Assembly: GCF_000002985.6 (NCBI RefSeq)
Contig: NC_003284.9
Location: 14,632,001 to 14,696,000 of the forward strand
Source of the DNA: Caenorhabditis elegans
Taxonomy: Eukaryota; Nematoda; Chromadorea; Rhabditida; Rhabditidae
Reading direction: 5' to 3'
Length of the DNA: 64,000 nt
The position numbers were made by a program, and so were the translations under genes. Shown here piece after piece: positions 56,308-64,000 of this stretch (the first letter of the stretch is position 1; every line of letters starts with the position of its first letter). The notes beneath the pieces are model-generated. The model ran no database searches. It worked only from the letters and a program-made list of their open reading frames with translations, and had not been told where the DNA came from.

Positions 56308-59300
56308 CTTTTTTGGAATTTCAATACGGCATTGTTTTATGCTACAAGTGACCCTAATATATAATAAAGAACAAATGAAATAATTAAATGTTTGTTGTAA
56401 AAAGCGTTCAACTCTGCAGTGATTTAGGATGTTTTGCCTCGGATGCCAAGGATCTATATATTTTTGGTTTTAGCATCGTATTTAGTAAAATTTTTTATTG
56501 TTTTGTAATATGCCCACACATATATATATATATGTATATATATGAATTTCCGGAAATTTTATCTTGTAGGTCACATGTCTAGTTGCTCATTGCAAAACGT
56601 TTTTTCCTGTCCAAGCTCATAATTTTCAAAACTCCATCGTCCAAAATTCTCCACTACTTTTTTCAATATTGTTCCACAAAAACCAGTCAGATGATTGACA
56701 GTCCTCATTTTCATTGAGTTTTTGTTCTGACCTTAGACATACATACATACACACATTGCACTCAGAAAATAGCAAAAATGCCCGTTTTAAATGCAATGAG
56801 AACCAGAAACAGTGAGGGTGAGTGTCAGCAAACTACGTTGCGAAGCAAAGGCAATACGATAATTACCATTGTGTATGTATTGGTATGTCTTTCTTTCAAA
56901 TTTCCGTTAGATGAAAACAATTATGGGCTACCTTGAGACAAAAAGGCAACACATGGAACTGTGGAGTACTTGGTGAAGTTGAGTTGGAAATTGCAAGACA
57001 GTTTGTCACCAATGAAAAATGTGTAACAATTTTATGTGAAAGCCTTCCATTTTTGTTTAATATCATATCTAGCTGACTGGTGAGTATGTACATGTTGGGT
57101 AAGTCCACAGTACTTCCTTAATACTTGACAACTGTTGTGCGGCGCAAGGTGTTCATATCAGTGTTTATAACATTAATTTCTGACTATTTTGACAGATGTG
57201 CTTAATTTTGAATTTAAATACCAAATAAATACATTAAAATAACGTGTTTCACAAGTTTTTATACTATTTTTTCAATTGCATATATTTAAATAGTGATTTA
57301 TAAAACATGGCTTTTCATGGACCGTCTCAATTTTCTTGAATTATTTTAAAAATCTGTTACCTGGAATATATATATATATATATTCCTAGTGTATATCAGG
57401 GCTGTGCGGCAACCAAGATTTTCGGCAACCTGCAATTACCGAAGTTACCGAACCCTAAAAATTTTGGCAACCGGCAGTTGCCAAAGTTTTTTCAAGGTTT
57501 TTTTTCGTTGAAATTATATTTTTGAAGTATGGTCGTTTTATTGTTTACAGTGAAATGCTAGCATTTTTCACAACTTCTCAATGCTTTTTTCTGAGCTACA
57601 AAATGTTTGGCATTCATATCTGCAATTGCCAAAGTTGCCGAACCCAAACCACATACTTTGGGCAACCGGCAACTTTTCGTCAACCGGAAACTTGGTTGCC
57701 TACTTGAGCGGTTCCGGGTGTTGACGAACTTTTTTCATGGGAAACTAATATCGGAATTGGATTCAGCATACCAATAAATCTTTGTATCTACAAGCTTATC
57801 CTGATATCTCAAAAATTGAGCGAAAAAGAGCAAAATATTGAAACATCTAACGCCCACCTGACCCATGAGATTTTTTTAAACATTAAATTTATCAGTTTCA
57901 AAATTACATTTAATGTGCATAGTACATAGGCGTCCACAGTAAGTTCAACCATATAGTGCTTCTGTCGTGTTTTCAAAAATTAATTATATTTTCATGCTTG
58001 TAAAGTAACGCTTGAAAAAGTTTTAAATGATGTGTCGTTCTCGAAAGAGGAAGTTCAAGTTTTGATGTTCACATAGCCAGGTTTGACTAGGTTTGGATAA
58101 GACCAAATTATAAGTCGTGGATTCACTGGAGCACTTGTTAATTTTTGTTTAATGGTAAAAATACTGTAGCGTCATGTTCAAGTTGCTCATTATTATGTCA
58201 TAAGCAGTTATAAATCTTATGTTTCAACTTAGATAAATTGAGTATTAACTTAAGGTCGAAAAATTCTCGCAACATGACCTGTTTCTATAAATTTCCATCT
58301 AACAAATGACCATGAAATGGTTTAGACTTCCCTCAACTTTTTTCTCAGCGTGTGAACCGATTTGATTAGGCGTTTTAAGTGCGGACATTGTTCTCTTTGT
58401 TCAGGCAACCTCAACGAAAAAAAAAATGTAACTCCATGGGGGTATCGGTCGTCAATGACAGAGGAGGTGACAGGGGACAGCAAATGGTAAATATCAATGG
58501 CAAGGGACAGTGGGGGTGAAAATAAAGGAGAGAGGAGTAAAAGTTGTTGAATACCTTCTTTCCTTCCTTGATTCTATTCATTCGTTTCAACCAACAATGA
58601 ATTGGAAGTTTGTTCTTGAACAATTCAATCTATTGTATTGAATTTGTTGTACAATAGAAGTCGCAAAAATTGAATACTAACATTACATTGGGCGCCTATT
58701 TATTCTTGTACACTTTTGCGGCAGGCACACTTTGAACAACCGTTAAAAAAAATACCGTATCCTGGTGATGAGCTTTTGAGTGCAGCTGACAAATAGATAA
58801 AATTGATAAAACCCAAAGTTTGTAGTTATTTCTTCACAAAATTTTATATTTCATTTATGGAAGATACAGCAAAATAGAAAAGTACAGGTAGGTTGCACAT
58901 AGCACATTCGAATCAAAATTATCGAAAAATTAGAATCAATTTGTCTGTATGGCATTTGTAGGGAGATTCTGCTCATTGAAGGTGAAGCATGGTATTGAGC
59001 AAACCTGAAAATCAGATGGTAGTTTAAAATACAAAGTAAAACACAATTCCCAAACACATATAGACTATTCATCATTATTCTGAGTCATTTTTATTGTCTT
59101 TTCTCCGAAAGCGATAAGAAAATGGAATCATTGCTCATCTTCAAATCTAAACTGCACACATATGTCAATCATTCAGTAAACAGTACATTTCAACACAAAG
59201 CGCGCGACTTATTCGACTTATTCGCGCATGATACACTCACACCTTTTCATTCATTCATTTTTTGTGTGTTGGAAAAAATCAAACCGATACACTTCAAGTG

Positions 59301-60249
59301 AAAATAATAAGAATTTGGCATGGAACAATGTAACCGTGTGTAACCGGAAGTGCGCGAGGTGCACAATACACAAATTGGCGGGAGTCGAATTTAGTGGTGG
59401 TGTTAATTCAAAAAGAGAAGGGGGAAAGGAGGGTTTTACACTTGGACGCGTTTCTTATGGTTATGAACCGATTTCGGTCGGAAACAAGTGACCGACCACC
59501 TAATGTCTTTATAGCGGAAGAAAAGGAATGAATGACTTGTGGGAAAGTTGATATTTGAAAATTGAAGTGTAGTAAATTGTTGGGCGATTTGTATAGTTTG
59601 AAACAAGACTAGATAAGAATTAAGAGCAAAACGTCAACTAGAAGTTCAACGGAACATCAAGCCAACAAAAACCGTAAGATATATTCTTCCCAAAAGCTTT
59701 GCCTACCGTTAAAATTAACTTAATCTTTAAAAGTAAAAATTTCAAAATTTCTCAAATATTGTGAGCCTAAACTACTAAATTTTAATGTTAAAACTTTTCA
59801 AAAATTATTATTGCGTATTCAAGTTTTGATATGGAAAGCCTCAAATAAAATATTTTCAAATTTGGGTAGCTTGTTCATTACAGCCGCTGACTTATTTTTT
59901 GTCGATAAGCTCACAAAAATAAGCAACACATTTGTGTATTTATCGACTGTAACTTTTTTTAAAAATAAAACAAAAATGGAATCAACTACTGTAATATGGG
60001 ATTGCGGTAGTTTGGGATTTCAGCTACACCGATTAATTTGTTTCAAAGTTTTGAATGTCAATAACACATATATAAGACTTTTTCTAGAAATTTTAGAAAT
60101 ACAGAAATGACTAATATATTGTTATGATACATTTTTTACTCTTATGTGGCTCTTCAAAGATCAACATTTCTCTTTTCTGTTAATTCAAAATACCTATACC
60201 TTATTAAACAATTCAAAAAAAAGTGTAACGTACATGACAATTCAGCAAG
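56308..60249. other. Intergenic region between convergent csq-1 and sox-3
   Basis: No gene seen in 3.9 kb. It contains TA-rich microsatellites (near 56520 and 57368), a GCAACCGGCAA-type inverted repeat (57399-57700) and otherwise AT-rich sequence. The sox-3 3' untranslated region lies at its right end, with no perfect AATAAA recognised. Confidence 0.6.
57399..57700. repeat. Imperfect inverted repeat of GGCAACCGGCAA type
   Basis: Begins GGGCTGTGCGGCAACCAAG and ends CCGGAAACTTGGTTGCC. The arms are built from repeated GGCAACC, TTGCCGAACCC and ACCGGCAA blocks in opposite orientations. It is related in style to 50001-50109 and is non-coding. Confidence 0.65.
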
Positions 60250-60995
60250 TTACGTGGCAGGAGCTGTTGGCGTTGTTGAAGCCGACACTTGACTTGCAGC
60301 AGCCACGGCTGCAGCTTGTCTCGCATAAGCAGCCATCATATTGTATGGAGCATAGGTTGAGCCGGATAATACGGGCGATTGGAAGAATGATGAGTAGTAT
60401 TGGGAGAGGTCATGGGTTTTCAATGAGTCGAATGCTGTGGAATAGTTGAAAAGTGATTGTGGCGGGATGGTTGGCATGGCGATGTTCAAACGAGGTTGTT
60501 GCTTCAGATTGGAGGATTTTGGCTTTCTTCGTGGACGGTATTTGTAGTCTGGGTGCTCCTGAGTATAGAAATTAATAATATAACTATTGAAAAATGTAAT
60601 TAAACTACCTTCATATGTAAAGCTCTGAGCCGTTTTGCTTCATCAATAAATGGTCGTTTTTCCTGCTCTGATAGCTGTTTCCATTCTGCACCCAACCGTT
60701 TACTTATTTCGGAATTGTGCATTTTTGGATTATCCTGAATAAATTACTTACTTACATAATAACCTAAAAAATTTAAATATTTAAAATGCACCTGTGCCAT
60801 TTTCCTTCTCTGTCCTCTGCTCCAAACCATAAATGCATTCATCGGCCGTTTCACATGATCCAGCGAGTTTTGTAGATCGACTGGAGAGCCCGGAGGGCTT
60901 AAACCAGATGAAACAGACGTTGTGTCTTCGTCATAAGATGTTTTTGCAGCTTCAGTGCATAAAAGTGAAGGATACAGACAAGAGAGGTCAGTCAT
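60250..60995 (-). CDS. sox-3: SOX-3, SoxB-family HMG-box transcription factor (212 aa)
   Basis: Nuclear DNA-binding regulator of the SoxB group. Three exons: 60995-60792, 60734-60609 and 60558-60250. The HMG box spans about residues 46-120. It has the Sox signature [28 protein letters not shown] in helix 2, and [14 protein letters not shown] at its end. A Ser/Pro-rich N-terminus precedes it and an Ala/Thr/Tyr-rich C-terminus follows, ending in Ala-Thr. CTTTCAG lies four bases before the chosen ATG, so upstream in-frame sequence is not included. The symbol sox-3 rather than sox-2 rests on memory of the csq-1 neighbourhood. Both would share the same box. Confidence 0.9.
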
Positions 60996-63900
60996 ACCGC
61001 TGAAAGACAATGTATGCTAACAAAACTTTTGAAAAAATTAATACCAAATACAAATAATTTCGGGAAAACTTTGGAAATAATTTGAAAACAAGAAACTAGA
61101 AACCGAGAACTGGAAACCCTACTCATAAAATAAACGTAAGAGAGAAAAGAAAACCTGAATGAGGAAATGGTAAATTTCCGAAAAAAAAAAGAAAGAGAGA
61201 CAGACGCGTGCTATATTATGCGTGTCCTCCCTCGTCTCAGTGGCCAACAAGAGGCGGCGCACAAATAGACGAGAGACAGTAGGCGGAGCCAAAATGAGTT
61301 GCGAGGAAATACGGTAATCGAAATTGATACTCAAGATGGCTCCTATGTGACCCTACTGAAATAGCAACTTACGCTGATATAATGATTGCAAGAACTCGTA
61401 GGAAGGTGAATGAAGTCAAGCATGAACTGTGAACTAATTTTGCAAATTCTCAATATTTCAAAAGTTATTCAAGAGTTCCTAGTTAGTTTAGTTCAGTGAA
61501 GCAAAACGACTTTTCTAATAATAACGGAACACTGAATACCTAGTTTGAGCATTTTCAAAAACGAATACAAGAAAAACCAAACACGTTTTTTTTTTCCATG
61601 AATTCTTATTCGACATCATATGACACTGTGCTAACAAACACATCGTGCTGATACTTTGGATGATACAATGTTTTAGATCGAACTTTTTACAGAGGAAAGT
61701 TAGGTGAAAAGTGACGGTTGACGATGGACGATGGGGCACAATATTTAATGTTGAAAATGTGTAAATTCGTGTTCTGTTTAGAATGTTGATTGTTCACTTC
61801 CGACCCCTCTCCGAACAGAGTTGGACGGGACGCAAGGCAAGAAATTTCAAAAAATTGCAAACGTGTTAAATCCTTAATTTAAATCCATTTCAAAATTTTT
61901 ATGGTTTCCAGCACAATTATGTTTTTGAGCTCAACAAATTTTTAAATTGTTACCTGAACGTATTCAGAAACTTATATATAAAATCTATAAAACTAGATTT
62001 TTTAAATACCTAAATGATGTATCAAAACTTTCAAAATCAATTTGAAATTTTAATAAATATGTAGAGTATCTTTAGTATGGATAAACTTAAGATAATCCAA
62101 CGTGATTGAATGTTATAGGAAAAAATTGAAAACTTTAGATTTAACAAACTTTGCAATCAAATTTTGGTAAATTGTTTAATATATGAAAAATTTGGGCTTC
62201 AAGGTACTTAGAGTATTGCCGCTTGTTTGAACTACTATTAAAAACAATTGGAAAAAAATTAAAATATACTACTCCTAGTGAAAAAGTTTTTTGGTCGACT
62301 TCAAAATTATGATAGGTAAAAGCTTTTTGACTGTGTATATATAAAACGTTTTACAGTGATATTTGGAAATTATAGCATTATAAGGCATATGCTCATGCTT
62401 AAATACTGTTATCCTATTTTTAATTTTCAAGCATATGTATATGAGTTATGAGGCATATGTATATGAGAACTGAGTCCCTTATTGTACCTCTAACTGGAAA
62501 ATGTGTAATGTTTCACGTTCTAGACTACATTTTCTCTGTACTCATTACCTCCGTACCTCACCCTGTACCTTGAAATTCTACAGTACCCCTCTCCTGTAAA
62601 CATTAGCTACTCACACAAAAAACAATACACTTCACATGACAAAAACTATTATTTTTACAAGAATTGAGAAAAGAAAGGGAAAAATGGGAAAGACAAAGCT
62701 GGCGGATCCGAGGTCCAGCACGCTTGAAAATGGTTCCTTTCTACAATGTAAATTTGCGATAACTTCGTTTTCGGCCCCTCCATCCCCCTCTCTTCTCTCA
62801 CTTCTCCAGCACACCGCCCGAAGGCACCCACCACACTACCAGCACTTCAGAACACTTCTGGAGGACACGAGTTAATAAAGAGGAGAAGAGCTGTGATGGA
62901 TTAAACAGTTAATTTGATGATTGCTCGCGCGAAGGTTTTGTGCAGATTATAAGCCAATTTGTTGTTTGAATAGATTTCATTGGCGTTTATAATTGAGATG
63001 AAGTTGAGATGCCACTAACACTTTTGTTTGTTTGTTGAGATGTTGTCCTGAAATTCAGAAAAAAAAGAAAATGATAACCGTTCTAGTCTGACATAGCTTA
63101 AAGTATTGGCACAGGTTGGAAAGAAGATCATGTACGTAACTTGTCTATCGTGCATTTTTTCTTCCCCGGACACTGTTTCAACATTTTTTTTAATTACCAG
63201 ACAGCTTTTGAAGGCTGAAATTCATAACTTAAAATGTGTGTATTTAACAGGTACTCGCTTCAATTTTTGTGGAATTTAATCGAAAACATACTCAGAATAA
63301 ATGAATAAATGAATAAAGTTACAAATAGATTTTTAAACTTTTTCTGTTTTTTGTCAGCATCTAAAAAGTTTTTGAAAAATTTGTAGTTGTTTTCTTTTTG
63401 GAACATTTATGCATGTTCGAAGACCTAAAACTTTTTAAGATAAGTAATTGAGTAATTGACCATAAAATAATACTCGGAGAAGTTTTTTTACTGATTTTCA
63501 AAATTATGACATGCAAACTGTAAATTAAATTTTTTTTTCAAAAAACACACACTTTTAAATTGTTTAAAGTAATATAATTCCAAAAGTTTGCCAACTGGTG
63601 ATACCCTTTTTTTAAGTACAGTAGGCACAAATAGTGGTTTTTTCTCCACTCATTTATGCTAGTAACAAAAAGGAGACCGGTCAATTGGTGCCACCCATCT
63701 GACTTTTTTAAATATTTTTTACATTGTTTGCATAAGTACCTCTTGGTTCTTATTCACATAAAAAATTGAATTTAGATTATATGTTTAGTTTTGCCGATTT
63801 TATTCTAAACATTTTCTACATATCACTCCACTTTTCCATAATATTGTTTGATATCCATTAGCATAAAACATACGATTAAATGATGACACTTCATTAGCCA

Positions 63901-64000
63901 TTGTCATACGGTATTTGCAAACACACGCCGCTCTCTCTCTCACTGCCACTTTGCTTCCGATCTTTGATAAAAGCCAAGTTTACAAGACGATTTAATAAAG
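60996..64000. other. Region upstream of sox-3
   Basis: No gene identified in the last 3 kb. It holds AT-rich DNA, fragments similar in style to family 4 repeats (near 62285-62345 and 63480-63660), and a CT-rich patch near 62770-62800. It is presumably sox-3 promoter and upstream regulatory DNA. The next gene must lie outside the window. Confidence 0.55.

Overview
This window is nuclear DNA from a Caenorhabditis nematode, almost certainly C. elegans chromosome X. Evidence in the sequence: AT-rich DNA, many short introns ending in TTTTCAG, acceptor-like sites directly before start codons (typical of trans-splicing), several palindromic repeat families, and hand-spliced proteins that I recognise as SYG-2, SLT-1, CSQ-1 and SOX-3. 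The chromosome assignment comes from memory of where those genes lie, not from a database search.

Left third (1-22,989). Two minus-strand genes for secreted or surface cysteine-rich proteins are spliced here from raw sequence. The first (732-4407, 272 aa) has a signal peptide, many cysteines and a hydrophobic GPI-like tail. The second (9391-13486, 487 aa) has a signal peptide, Thr-rich linkers and three ShKT domains. Its first intron holds a 1.15 kb inverted-repeat element. About 9.5 kb without a convincing gene follows, upstream of syg-2.

Middle (22,990-51,027). Three plus-strand genes lie in tandem. syg-2 encodes a nephrin-like Ig-superfamily adhesion molecule (22 exons, 1217 aa in my model). 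Next is an unrecognised mucin-like single-pass membrane protein with two alternative 3' ends (965 or 612 aa). slt-1 encodes the Slit axon-guidance ligand (32 coding exons, 1410 aa). A tRNA-Ile(AAT) gene sits inside a slt-1 intron on the same strand.

Right part (51,028-64,000). csq-1 encodes calsequestrin, a Ca2+ buffer of the sarcoplasmic reticulum (10 exons, 417 aa, plus strand). sox-3 encodes a SoxB-type HMG-box transcription factor (3 exons, 212 aa, minus strand). The two genes converge on a roughly 4 kb intergenic region.

SYG-2 and SLT-1 are both extracellular neuronal recognition or guidance proteins, and the gene between them also encodes a surface protein; all three are transcribed in the same direction. 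I saw no operon-type spacing: genes are 1.8-3 kb or more apart. The introns and intergenic DNA carry at least ten palindromic or inverted-repeat elements, two copies of a tRNA-derived SINE-like repeat, a 22-bp minisatellite and four mono-G/C tracts. Exon boundaries were derived by hand from GT/AG sites and reading-frame continuity; no transcript data were used.
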